Shown here: in pieces, positions 1 through 5,349 of the stretch | Layout of the letters: each line of letters opens with the position of its first letter | How positions within the stretch are numbered: position 1 is the first letter of the stretch | Assembly: GCA_905215675.1 (NCBI GenBank) | Contig: CAJMRA010000119.1 | Coordinates: 1-7,254, forward strand | Direction: 5' to 3' | Length of the DNA: 7,254 bases | Source: an uncultured bacterium | GTDB taxonomy: Bacteria > Desulfobacterota > Desulfovibrionia > Desulfovibrionales > Desulfovibrionaceae | The notes under the pieces: generated by a model | The model's input: the letters and a program-made list of their open reading frames with translations, nothing else | Database searches by the model: none | Told to the model about the DNA's origin: nothing | Program-made: the position numbers and the translations under genes

Positions 1-54
1 AACGACAGGCCGTATGGTTTGAAACGCGCAGCGTTTCAAACTGAAATTGCTTTA
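1..54 (-). repeat. Dispersed two-hairpin repeat, copy 1 (cut by window start)
   Basis: Partial copy, oriented so that its gene-end terminus is at 54. It holds the ACAGGCCGTATG linker (5-16) and hairpin 1 with a perfect 11-bp stem (GTTTGAAACGC, 17-27; loop GCA; GCGTTTCAAAC, 31-41). The terminal CTGAAATTGCTTTA runs into the cheV stop codon (52-54 read on the minus strand). The second hairpin would lie to the left of the window. Strand here means the direction in which the stop-codon end comes first. Confidence 0.9.
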
Positions 55-1080
55 GGACGAGAACGGGCTTGCGGTGAAGGGGCTGGAGGCAAAGGGGCTC
101 GCCGTGCGGTTTTTCTGTTCCACAGGGGCGGGCTTGGGCTGTCCCCAGGTTTCCTTGATCAGCATGTCCAGCTTGTCGGACAGCGCCTTCAGGTCGGGCT
201 TGGTGAACTGGGCGTCCGCGCCGACGGAGGCGCACTTGCGCGCCAGCGGTTCGTTGATCATGGATGAGAAGATGGCCACGGGAATGCGCTTGAGCAGGGG
301 ATCTTCCTTGATGTGCTTGCACAGGGCGAGGCCGTCCATGGAGGGCATTTCGATATCGGAGATGATCCCCGCGCAATACTTGTCAATGGGTTCGCCGGAT
401 TCCTCGCAGTGCTGCTTGAGGTCCAGCAGATAGCGCCAGGCTTCTTCGCCGTTGACCTTCTGGGTGAGCGTGAAGCGGCCTTCCTTGGCGAGCAGGTGGG
501 CCACAAGGTTGCGGATGCTGGAGGAGTCGTCCACATGCAGCACTTCATACGGCCCTCCTTCCTGGGCTCCCTGCTCCTCGTCGGGATAGCGGATGGCCAT
601 GCTCGGATTGAGTTCGGCGACGATGGCTTCCAGGTCCAGCAGGAAGATGACGCGATCTTCCAGCCGCACCACGCCGGTGATGGAACTCTGGCTGATGTTT
701 TGCAGGAAGTTGCCGGGGGCTTCCACATCCGTCCAGCTCAGGCGATAGATACGGTTGACGCCGGAGACGAGAAAGCCGGTGTAGACGGTGTTGAATTCCG
801 TCACGATGACCTTGGCGTCTTCATTGGTGATGGGCGTGCTGCCGAGATACTTGGCCATGTCGATCATCGGTACGATACGCCCGTTGCGGTGGGAGAAGGC
901 GCCGAGCACGGCCGGATGTCGCATTTCCGGCATGGCCGTAATGGATTGGCGTCGAATGATTTCCACTACCTTGGCCACATTGAGCCCGTAGTGGCCTTCG
1001 TACCCGTCCTGATTGACGTAGAATTCCACAATCTCGAGCTCGTTTGTGCCGGTTTCCAGCAGAATATTGGTTTGCGACAT
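52..1080 (-). CDS. cheV: Chemotaxis coupling protein CheV (CheW domain + response-regulator receiver)
   Basis: A 342-residue cytoplasmic chemotaxis adaptor. CheV proteins couple methyl-accepting receptors to the CheA kinase through a CheW-like domain, and a phosphorylatable receiver domain tunes adaptation. The CheW-like part spans about residues 14-160 (ELEIVEFYV, then GRIVPMIDM). The receiver spans about 177-310: acidic pair D184/D185 in VLHVDDSSS, phospho-acceptor D242 in ISDIEMPSMDG, the switch serine in IFSSM (272/273) and conserved K294 in FTKPD. All key receiver residues are present. The tail after about residue 315 is low-complexity and repeats an ASPF-like unit three times. I chose the ATG at 1080 because GGAG lies 5 nt upstream; an in-frame ATG at 1125 would add 15 basic and proline-rich residues without that site. 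No other chemotaxis gene is nearby, so it is an orphan locus. The TAA stop lies directly in repeat copy 1. No convincing promoter was found. Confidence 0.95.
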   Translation of the reverse strand: MSQTNILLETGTNELEIVEFYVNQDGYEGHYGLNVAKVVEIIRRQSITAMPEMRHPAVLGAFSHRNGRIVPMIDMAKYLGSTPITNEDAKVIVTEFNTVYTGFLVSGVNRIYRLSWTDVEAPGNFLQNISQSSITGVVRLEDRVIFLLDLEAIVAELNPSMAIRYPDEEQGAQEGGPYEVLHVDDSSSIRNLVAHLLAKEGRFTLTQKVNGEEAWRYLLDLKQHCEESGEPIDKYCAGIISDIEMPSMDGLALCKHIKEDPLLKRIPVAIFSSMINEPLARKCASVGADAQFTKPDLKALSDKLDMLIKETWGQPKPAPVEQKNRTASPFASSPFTASPFSS

Positions 1081-1532
1081 ACTGTCTCCAAACATGGCCG
1101 ATGGCGGCGAGCGCGTCGGGCGCAATTTCCAGAGCGTATCTTCAGCAGAAACGATGCCGGTTCCGGGGGCTCCGCCGAGGGAGCGTCACATGACCGCGCG
1201 GGCATCGGTCTCCCGTTTCCGCATTCGCCCGGCTGTTCTCCGGCCGGGATGCCGGGAGACGGCGGCAAGGGGAGAGTCTTTTCAGAAGGTTTTTTCAGGT
1301 CGATCCGCTCTGGAACCTTGTCTGTTAAAAGTGGAGAAGCCGGATGAGACACGCCTTTTTCTCAGGGGAGGGAGATGGAATTCCCCTGTATAATCAAATG
1401 TAAAGCGGCGATTCCGCCGTTGAAGCCGATGGTGGCGGGCTTCTGTTGCTGAAACCCGGATATAGTCTTTTCGGCCGTACGCAAAAAATGTTTAGCGCGA
1501 AACGCCGTCATGCCGCGACGGCGGCGCGGCCC
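1081..1532. other. Gene-free interval upstream of cheV
   Basis: No ORF here has a credible start plus a recognisable protein. It contains three small inverted repeats: GGGCTTC/GAAACCC (1437-1443 with 1451-1457, one wobble), CAGGGGA/TCCCCTG (1363-1369 with 1382-1388), and CGCCGTC/GACGGCG (1503-1509 with 1517-1523). A plus-strand TATAAT at 1389-1394 follows the second repeat, but has no good -35 and no gene to drive. I see no clear sigma-70, sigma-28 or sigma-54 promoter for cheV on the minus strand, although it should be in this interval. TAGCGC at 1493-1498 resembles the end motif of the repeat family and may mark the far edge of the copy 2 block. Confidence 0.5.
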
Positions 1533-1627
1533 GCCCGGCCCGAAGCAGGTGGAAAGACCGTGTCTTTCCGCCACATGACAGGCCGTGTGGTTTGAAGCGC
1601 CATGCGTTTCAAACAGAAAATGTTCTA
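1533..1627 (-). repeat. Dispersed two-hairpin repeat, copy 2
   Basis: Full copy in the same orientation as copy 1. From the distal end: GCCCGGCCCGAAG (1533-1545); hairpin 2 (GGTGGAAAGAC, 1548-1558; loop CGT; GTCTTTCCGCC, 1562-1572); linker CATGACAGGCCGTGTG; hairpin 1 (GTTTGAAGCGC, 1590-1600; loop CAT; GCGTTTCAAAC, 1604-1614); terminus CAGAAAATGTTCTA, whose last three bases are the cysteine synthase stop codon. Relative to copy 3, hairpin 2 carries a paired A-to-G and T-to-C change that preserves pairing. Confidence 0.9.
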
Positions 1628-2545
1628 GTTCGCGCTGTCGAACAGGCCGGTGGACAGGTAGCGTTCGCCGGTATCGCAGGCAAAGGTGACGATATGTTTG
1701 CCGCTCATTTCCGGTCGCGCGGCGACGCGCAGGGCCGCGGCGAGATTCGCGCCCGTGGAGATGCCCGCGCAGACGCCTTCGGCGGCCATGAGCCTGCGGG
1801 CCGTTTTGCGGGCCTCGTCCGTGGGAACGGTGATGATTTCGTCCACGATGTCCCGGTTCAGGTTCTTGGGCACAAAGCCCGCGCCGATGCCCTGAATGCC
1901 GTGGGGACCGGCCTTGCCGCCGGACAGGACGGGCGATTCGGCGGGTTCCACGGCAATGACGCGGCATTCCGGGGCCAGTCCCTTGATATACAGCCCCGTG
2001 CCGGAGAGCGTCGCGCCGGAACCCACGCCGGCTACCAGGGCATCCACGACGCCGTTGCTGTCGTGCATGATTTCCGGCCCGGTCGAGGTGTAGTGGGCTT
2101 CGATGGCGTCGGCGTTTTCAAACTGGCGGGGACGAAAGGCCCGGCGTTCGGCCGCGATGCTTTCGGCCATGGTCACGGCGCCGCTCATGCCCTTGTCTGC
2201 CGGAGTAAGTATCAGTTCCGCCCCCAGGGAGGCAAGCAGCTGGCGGCGTTCGACGCTCATGGATTCCGGCATGGTCAGCACGCAGTGCAGCCCGCGCACG
2301 GCGCAGGTCAGGGCCAGGCCGATGCCCATATTGCCGCTGGTGGCCTCCACGACCGTGCCGCCGGAGGTCAGCTCGCCGCGCTGCATGGCGCGATCCAGAA
2401 TATGAAAGGCCGCGCGATCCTTGATGGAACCGCCGGGGTTCTGATTTTCGAGCTTGAGCAGCAGAATGCCCGGCAAACCGGCCGCAAGACGGGAAAGACG
2501 CAACAGGGGCGTGCGACCGATGCTTTGAAGTAGGGTCGTGAGCAT
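1625..2545 (-). CDS. cysK: Cysteine synthase (O-acetylserine sulfhydrylase), PLP-dependent
   Basis: A 306-residue fold-type II PLP enzyme that makes L-cysteine from O-acetyl-L-serine and sulfide in the cytoplasm. Visible motifs are the N-terminal IGRTPLLRL, the PLP lysine K42 in NPGGSIKDRAA, the substrate loop TSGNMG (69-74), the phosphate-binding GVGSGATLSG (173-182), SPVLSGGKAGPHGIQGIGAGF (204-224, typical of CysK), GISTGA with S263 near the PLP ring nitrogen, and the C-terminal ERYLSTGLF. Two positions differ from the common consensus: TSGNMG instead of TSGNTG, and GVGSGA instead of GxGxGG. A CysM or related beta-replacement specificity therefore cannot be excluded. The start at 2545 has GAGGG 4 nt upstream and gives the usual family length; the frame stays open for 32 more codons, but those residues look unlike a CysK N-terminus. 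The gene stands alone, diverging from the secreted protein at 2759. The TAG stop is the end of repeat copy 2. Confidence 0.93.
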   Translation of the reverse strand: MLTTLLQSIGRTPLLRLSRLAAGLPGILLLKLENQNPGGSIKDRAAFHILDRAMQRGELTSGGTVVEATSGNMGIGLALTCAVRGLHCVLTMPESMSVERRQLLASLGAELILTPADKGMSGAVTMAESIAAERRAFRPRQFENADAIEAHYTSTGPEIMHDSNGVVDALVAGVGSGATLSGTGLYIKGLAPECRVIAVEPAESPVLSGGKAGPHGIQGIGAGFVPKNLNRDIVDEIITVPTDEARKTARRLMAAEGVCAGISTGANLAAALRVAARPEMSGKHIVTFACDTGERYLSTGLFDSAN

Positions 2546-2758
2546 GGCACCCTCGCAATGGTGTTGATGGGGAATGCGCCACGGCGTCCTGCGTTGCGCA
2601 ACGGCGCTGTATGCAGCGGCGCGAAGAAGCGGAATAGGCATTAGTTAGGTGATTTTCCCCCTGTTGGCAATCCCGGCTACTTTTTGCACAAGCGCTTGAC
2701 GAAGTTTCGGGCGCAGGGCATGCAGGAGGGAGAGCCACCGTCGTCAAGGAGGGGACAT
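2546..2758. other. Divergent intergenic region (cysteine synthase / secreted NTF2-like protein)
   Basis: Promoters for both flanking genes should lie here. It holds a perfect 12-bp palindrome CGTTGCGCAACG (2592-2603) and, beside it, a small hairpin CGCTG/CAGCG (2605-2609 with 2614-2618). Both fall in the expected 5' leader of the cysteine synthase and could be an operator or leader structure. TTGACG at 2696-2701 is a good -35 for the rightward gene but has no fitting -10. I cannot assign a promoter with confidence. Confidence 0.35.
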
Positions 2759-3214
2759 ATGAAATTTCTGATTGCCGCAGCCTGTTGCGCCCTTGCGCTG
2801 TTTGCGGGAGAAGCCGCGCAGGCGCGGCCCGATCTGGTGGAACTGTACGCCGAAGCCGTGCGCACGGCGGATGCGGCCGAGCTGGAACGGCTGCTCGCGC
2901 CCAATTACTGGCATATAGGCGCCAACGGCCATATTCAGGACAAGGAACATTTTATTGCCGCCATCAAGGCGGGCAAGATGGTCATCAAGACGTTGCACAT
3001 CCGTAATGTGCGCGCATCCATGGTCGGCAAGACCATCGTCGTGACCGGGAACGGCATCATGCAGGGCACCAGCGAGCCGCCGCTGCCGGAAGGGCTGATG
3101 CGTTACACGCTTGTGCTGGGAGATAATGGAGGAAAGCAGCAGGTCGTGCTTTTTCAGGCGACGCCCGTTGTGCCGTCGGCCGACTGCAAGGATGGTAACT
3201 GCGCCCTGCGCTAG
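2759..3214 (+). CDS. Exported NTF2-like / DUF4440-type protein
   Basis: A 151-residue protein with a Sec signal peptide: MKFL start, hydrophobic IAAACCALALFAG, probable cleavage after AQA near residue 22. The mature part looks like a small NTF2-like (SnoaL/DUF4440) cone: a helical start (LVELYAEAVRTADAAELERL), then LAPNYWHIGANGHIQDKEHFIAAI and beta-strand segments ending in VVLFQATPV. Such domains bind small ligands, act as simple enzymes or mediate dimerisation; the function cannot be told here. The tail carries two cysteines (DCKDGNC), which could form a disulfide in the periplasm. Start: ATG 2759 has AAGGAGG with 7-nt spacing, whereas the in-frame ATG at 2684 would bury the signal peptide. 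It is probably monocistronic. TAG is followed directly by AGCATTTTCAG of repeat copy 3, and a strong terminator lies at 3335-3359. Confidence 0.8.
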   Translation: MKFLIAAACCALALFAGEAAQARPDLVELYAEAVRTADAAELERLLAPNYWHIGANGHIQDKEHFIAAIKAGKMVIKTLHIRNVRASMVGKTIVVTGNGIMQGTSEPPLPEGLMRYTLVLGDNGGKQQVVLFQATPVVPSADCKDGNCALR

Positions 3215-3313
3215 AGCATTTTCAGTTTGAAATGCTTCGCGTTTCAAACCATACGGCCTGTTGTTTTGCGGAAAAAAACGCGGTTTTTTCCGCTCACTTC
3301 GGGCCGGGCGGCG
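3212..3313 (+). repeat. Dispersed two-hairpin repeat, copy 3 (inverted relative to copies 1, 2, 4, 5)
   Basis: The best-preserved copy, starting with the stop codon of the upstream gene: TAGAGCATTTTCA (3212-3224), hairpin 1 (GTTTGAAATGC, 3225-3235; loop TTC; GCGTTTCAAAC, 3239-3249), linker CATACGGCCTGT, hairpin 2 (3268-3293; arms GCGGAAAAAA and TTTTTTCCGC), then CTCACTTCGGGCCGGGCGGCG. The order and spacing of parts match copies 2, 4 and 5 read in reverse. The stop-codon end faces the gene it follows. Confidence 0.92.
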
Positions 3314-3334
3314 CGGGGAAGATTTCTGAAACGG

Positions 3335-3359
3335 GGCGGCCTGCGGGCCGCCTTTTTTT
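3335..3359 (+). terminator. Rho-independent terminator after the NTF2-like gene
   Basis: GGCGGCC (3335-3341), loop TGCG, GGCCGCC (3346-3352), then seven T (3353-3359). A perfect 7-bp GC stem plus T-tract is a textbook intrinsic terminator on the plus strand. It lies about 120 nt after the stop codon, beyond repeat copy 3, so the transcript would include that whole repeat. Confidence 0.85.
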
Positions 3360-3370
3360 ACGCTCGCCTC

Positions 3371-3399
3371 GCGTTTCACCTTTTTCAAAGGTGAAACGC
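3371..3399 (-). other. Perfect 13-bp hairpin at the 3' end of the metallopeptidase gene
   Basis: GCGTTTCACCTTT (3371-3383), loop TTC, AAAGGTGAAACGC (3387-3399). Read on the minus strand it starts one base after the TAG stop codon, as TAGAGCGTTTCACC. No T-tract follows on the minus strand, so it is not a classical terminator; it may protect the 3' end or be a relative of hairpin 1 of the dispersed repeat (shared GCGTTTCA core and identical position at the stop codon). Confidence 0.75.
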
Positions 3400-3400
3400 T

Positions 3401-4285
3401 CTAGTGGTCGTCGTCATGGCGCGCCCACCACGGCAGGGTTCGCCAGGCTTCCGCAAGGGCCCGCTCCTTCGCGCGGCTGTCCGGCGAGCAGGCTTCCAGG
3501 GCGGCCCGGTAGGCGGGGGAATGCCCCTTGTGCGCCGCATGGCAAAGCTCATGCAGACAGAGATGCCGCGCCAGCTCCGCCGGAAGCAGGACCGCGCGCC
3601 AGTTGAGGCTGATACGCGCGCGATTCCGGCCGCCGTCGGCCGGTTGCGCGGGGAGACGGCGGCAGCTGCCCCAGAGCGTGCGCTGATCCCGGCAGCGCAC
3701 GCTTTCCACGGAAACGCCCATGTCCCCGGCCAGACGAAGCAGCAGGGGCGGCAGGAGCGCGTCCGCCGCATGGCGGCCCCAGCGGCGCAGCAGCCGTGCG
3801 GCCGCGCGCAAGCCCTCTTCCGTCATGTCGGCATAGAGCAGCAGCTCGTGTTCCCGTTCCAGCAGCGCCGGTCGCCGCGCGCCGTCGCTCAGGAGCAGGG
3901 GCGGCGCTCCGGTCAGAGGGCCGCACGGGGCAAGGCTTGCCGCCCGTCGTCCTTCGTCCGCCGTACCGGCATGGCGCACGGCAAATTTTGCCGGAAGCAG
4001 GGGAATGTCCACGGCGGCGGGAAGCGCCGGGTGCTGCGGCTCCGGGAAACGGCGTCGGTAAGTTTTTTCAAGCCACGACAGCATGTTGGATACGAAAGTT
4101 TCCGCAAGAGGGAGCGCGTGGGACGGCAGGGTCAGACGCAGCTGTCCTCCTGCCGTCAGCACGAGACGCGCGCGGCGCGCCCGGGGGGACAGACGCAGGC
4201 CGGCCGTCAGTTGTGTGCCGTCTTTAAGAATAAAAACAGCATGTTGCCCTTGCAGCAAAAAATGGGGACGCATCTGTTCGGCCAT
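3401..4285 (-). CDS. YgjP/DUF45-type zinc metallopeptidase (SprT-like fold)
   Basis: A 294-residue predicted cytoplasmic zinc metallopeptidase of the DUF45/YgjP group. The C-terminal block is diagnostic: LWGSC (204-208), ISLNWRAVLLPAEL (225-238), then HELCH (H245, E246, H249) with the third likely ligand H255 in GHSP, spaced as in this family. The N-terminal block SPRARRARLVLTAGGQLRLTLP also fits DUF45. The middle (about 85-155) is poorly conserved and proline/alanine-rich. The protein ends in RHDDDH, an acidic and histidine tail that might bind metal. No signal peptide. The substrate is unknown; E. coli YgjP belongs to this family but its role is little defined. Start: ATG 4285 has no clear Shine-Dalgarno site and a candidate promoter puts the transcript start almost on it; ATG 4273 (M5) is an alternative. 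The TAG stop is followed by AGC and a perfect hairpin. Confidence 0.85.
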   Translation of the reverse strand: MAEQMRPHFLLQGQHAVFILKDGTQLTAGLRLSPRARRARLVLTAGGQLRLTLPSHALPLAETFVSNMLSWLEKTYRRRFPEPQHPALPAAVDIPLLPAKFAVRHAGTADEGRRAASLAPCGPLTGAPPLLLSDGARRPALLEREHELLLYADMTEEGLRAAARLLRRWGRHAADALLPPLLLRLAGDMGVSVESVRCRDQRTLWGSCRRLPAQPADGGRNRARISLNWRAVLLPAELARHLCLHELCHAAHKGHSPAYRAALEACSPDSRAKERALAEAWRTLPWWARHDDDH

Positions 4286-4290
4286 GAAGC

Positions 4291-4320
4291 CATATAAAAA
4301 TGGACTGTGATCGGCGTCAA
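4291..4320 (-). promoter_or_regulatory. Candidate sigma-70 promoter for the metallopeptidase gene
   Basis: On the minus strand, TTGACG (4315-4320) and TATATG (4291-4296) are separated by 18 nt. The predicted transcript start falls near 4284, on or beside the ATG at 4285, so the mRNA would be leaderless or start at the internal ATG 4273 after a very short leader. Confidence 0.45.
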
Positions 4321-4331
4321 GTGCGGGCGTT

Positions 4332-4349
4332 TTGGATCCCTTCTTGCAT
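4332..4349 (+). promoter_or_regulatory. Candidate sigma-54 (-24/-12) promoter for the FlxA-like gene
   Basis: TTGG (4332-4335) and TTGC (4344-4347) have the required 10 nt between GG and GC. The whole site reads TTGGATCCCTTCTTGCAT; it keeps the invariant GG and GC, the flanking T before GG, the TT before GC and the A after it. The predicted start is near 4359, leaving a leader of about 67 nt. I saw no enhancer-binding site, but the relevant region overlaps the divergent gene. Confidence 0.5.
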
Positions 4350-4425
4350 TAAGGGGCGCGACGAGAGATCTCGGAAATTTTTTCGTGAGGCTGCATATAT
4401 CATCGCAGTTTCAAAGGACAAAACC

Positions 4426-4809
4426 ATGCAGATTACCAATGACTATTCGACGTTGAACATGTTCGGTACGGAATCCCTGTATGCCGACAAGACCGAAGAA
4501 GAACAGGCGGGTACGACGCTGTTCGGTTCGGATGGCGACAGCGTAACCATTTCCGATGAAGCTCGTCAGCTGTACGCGCAGCAGGGCGCGACGAGCGAAT
4601 CCGCGGCTCCCGCGGCGCAGGGCGGCGGCTCCGCCGTGTCCGGCGGCGGCGACAGCGAGGACAGCGAATCCAGCGACAGCCAGATTCAGAACCAGATTCA
4701 GAGCCTGCAAAGCCAGATTGCCGCCCTGCAGTCCTCCGGCGAGGACAACAGCGGCGAAATCGCCGCCCTGCAGGGACAGATTGCCTCTTTGCAGGCGCAG
4801 TTGAGCTAG
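4426..4809 (+). CDS. Small coiled-coil protein, FlxA-like
   Basis: A 127-residue protein without a signal peptide or membrane segment. The N-terminal third (MQITNDYSTLNMFGT to VTISDEARQLYAQ, about 1-51) ends in a DxVTISDEAR motif that I associate, from memory, with small flagellar or regulatory proteins of delta-proteobacteria. Residues 55-85 are a flexible Gly/Ser/Ala/acidic linker. The C-terminal 86-127 is a two-unit heptad repeat, QIQSLQSQIAALQ and EIAALQGQIASLQ, and should form a coiled coil like FlxA-family proteins. Function is unknown; a flagellar or chemotaxis link is inferred only from the FlxA resemblance and the sigma-54-type promoter. Start: ATG 4426 has AAAGGA about 7 nt upstream; the in-frame ATG at 4300 would add an unrelated 42 residues and precede the predicted transcript start. 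TAG stop. The next terminator is 210 nt further on, past repeat copy 4. Confidence 0.75.
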   Translation: MQITNDYSTLNMFGTESLYADKTEEEQAGTTLFGSDGDSVTISDEARQLYAQQGATSESAAPAAQGGGSAVSGGGDSEDSESSDSQIQNQIQSLQSQIAALQSSGEDNSGEIAALQGQIASLQAQLS

Positions 4810-4860
4810 AAACGCATGGTTGGCGACGTGTCCGCACGGGAGGGCGGACGCGCCGGGAAT

Positions 4861-4957
4861 GCCGCCCGGCCGGAAGTGAGTGGAAAAACAACGCTTTTCC
4901 GCGAAACGACAGGCCGCATGGCTTGAAACGCAATGCGTTTCCAACTGAAAATATTCT
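4861..4957 (-). repeat. Dispersed two-hairpin repeat, copy 4
   Basis: GCCGCCCGGCCGGAAGTGAG, hairpin 2 (GTGGAAAA / TTTTCCGC, 4880-4902), linker ACGACAGGCCGCATG, hairpin 1 (GCTTGAAACGC, 4921-4931; loop AAT; GCGTTTCCAAC, 4935-4945), terminus CTGAAAATATTCTC. Hairpin 1 has two mismatches, so this is the most decayed copy. It points away from the FlxA-like gene, and no gene ends at its stop-side terminus. Confidence 0.85.
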
Positions 4958-4978
4958 CCAGATATTTTCCATCGGGAG

Positions 4979-5005
4979 ACGTCGCTGTTGCCGTGGCGAC
5001 GTTTT
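4979..5005 (+). other. Hairpin with short T-tract (weak terminator candidate)
   Basis: ACGTCGC (4979-4985) pairs with GCGACGT (4996-5002), followed by TTTT (5002-5005). The loop contains TTGCCGTG, which is shared with the strong terminator 44 bp downstream. With only four T it would terminate poorly by itself. Confidence 0.5.
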
Positions 5006-5019
5006 CCTCCCCTCCCCAC

Positions 5020-5055
5020 AGGGACGCGCCTTTGCCGTGGCGCGTCCCTTTTTTT
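5020..5055 (+). terminator. Rho-independent terminator downstream of the FlxA-like gene
   Basis: AGGGACGCGCC (5020-5030) pairs perfectly with GGCGCGTCCCT (5039-5049), loop TTTGCCGT, then a T-run to 5055. Strong and directional for the plus strand. It would end the FlxA-like transcript with a ~210-nt 3' UTR containing repeat copy 4. Confidence 0.88.
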
Positions 5056-5271
5056 GATCCCGCGCCGTTGGGACGGGGTCTCGTCTTTCGCCGTTGGGCG
5101 AGGCCGCGTCCACGCGCATTCATATAAATTGTAACTATACAGAGACGAGCGCGGCGGAACATGCGACGGCATACGCACCGTGCGATCTGTCGGGCGAACG
5201 GCGTCGCCGTTGCGTATTGCAGACGTACTTTCCTTTGATATCGCGTTGTTGCATATTGGTTATCGTTTGCC
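5056..5271. other. Gene-free interval with small hairpins and AT-rich patches
   Basis: No convincing coding frame. After the terminator come two short hairpins with similar sequence (CCGT TGGG ACGG at about 5068-5080 and CGCC GTTG GGCG at about 5090-5101), an AT-rich patch around 5120-5141 (ATATAAATTGTAACTATAC), and a GC hairpin AACGGC/GCCGTT (5197-5202 with 5206-5211). It could hold a long leader or a small RNA for the next gene, but I see no promoter in it that I would defend. Confidence 0.4.
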
Positions 5272-5300
5272 TTTACTCAGGTAATTACGCATGTTATACT
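5272..5300 (+). promoter_or_regulatory. Sigma-70 promoter for the DUF6485-type gene
   Basis: TTTACT (5272-5277), 17-nt spacer, TATACT (5295-5300), with TG one base before the -10 (5292-5293), an extended -10 element. The predicted start near 5307 gives a leader of about 40 nt. The surroundings are AT-rich against a GC-rich background. Confidence 0.65.
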
Positions 5301-5337
5301 TACTTTCCTTATAAAAAACGCAATAAATACCCTCGTC

Positions 5338-5343
5338 AGGAGG
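5338..5343 (+). promoter_or_regulatory. Shine-Dalgarno site deciding between two adjacent ATGs
   Basis: AGGAGG lies 3 nt before the ATG at 5347 and 6 nt before the ATG at 5350. The longer spacing is closer to optimal, so 5350 is taken as the start of the cysteine-rich protein; the difference is one methionine. Confidence 0.7.
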
Positions 5344-5349
5344 ATCATG

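Noticed and set aside
313..1347. Long plus-strand open frame opposite cheV (344 codons)
   Set aside because: It mirrors the well-supported CheV frame, its product matches no family I know, and high GC content commonly leaves the opposite strand open.
1592..2533. Long plus-strand open frame opposite the cysteine synthase
   Set aside because: The minus strand encodes all PLP-enzyme motifs; the plus-strand product is low-complexity (G/A/H/R-rich) and starts inside a repeat.
2673..2689. Sigma-54 promoter (CCGG ... TTTGC) before the NTF2-like gene
   Set aside because: The GG-to-GC distance is 9 nt, and the -24 element is otherwise poor.
2684..2758. N-terminal extension of the NTF2-like protein from ATG 2684
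   Set aside because: It would place 25 polar residues before a clear signal peptide and lacks the AAGGAGG site that serves ATG 2759.
3268..3293. Hairpin 2 of the repeat as a classical terminator
   Set aside because: The T-run is inside the stem and not after it; a genuine terminator with a T-tract lies downstream at 3335-3359.
3404..4297. Plus-strand open frame opposite the metallopeptidase
   Set aside because: No recognisable domain, Arg/Gly-rich composition; the minus strand carries the conserved HExxH block.
5263..5276. Sigma-54 promoter (TTGG ... TTTGC) before the DUF6485 gene
   Set aside because: Only 9 nt separate GG and GC, one short of the strict spacing; the extended -10 sigma-70 site fits better.
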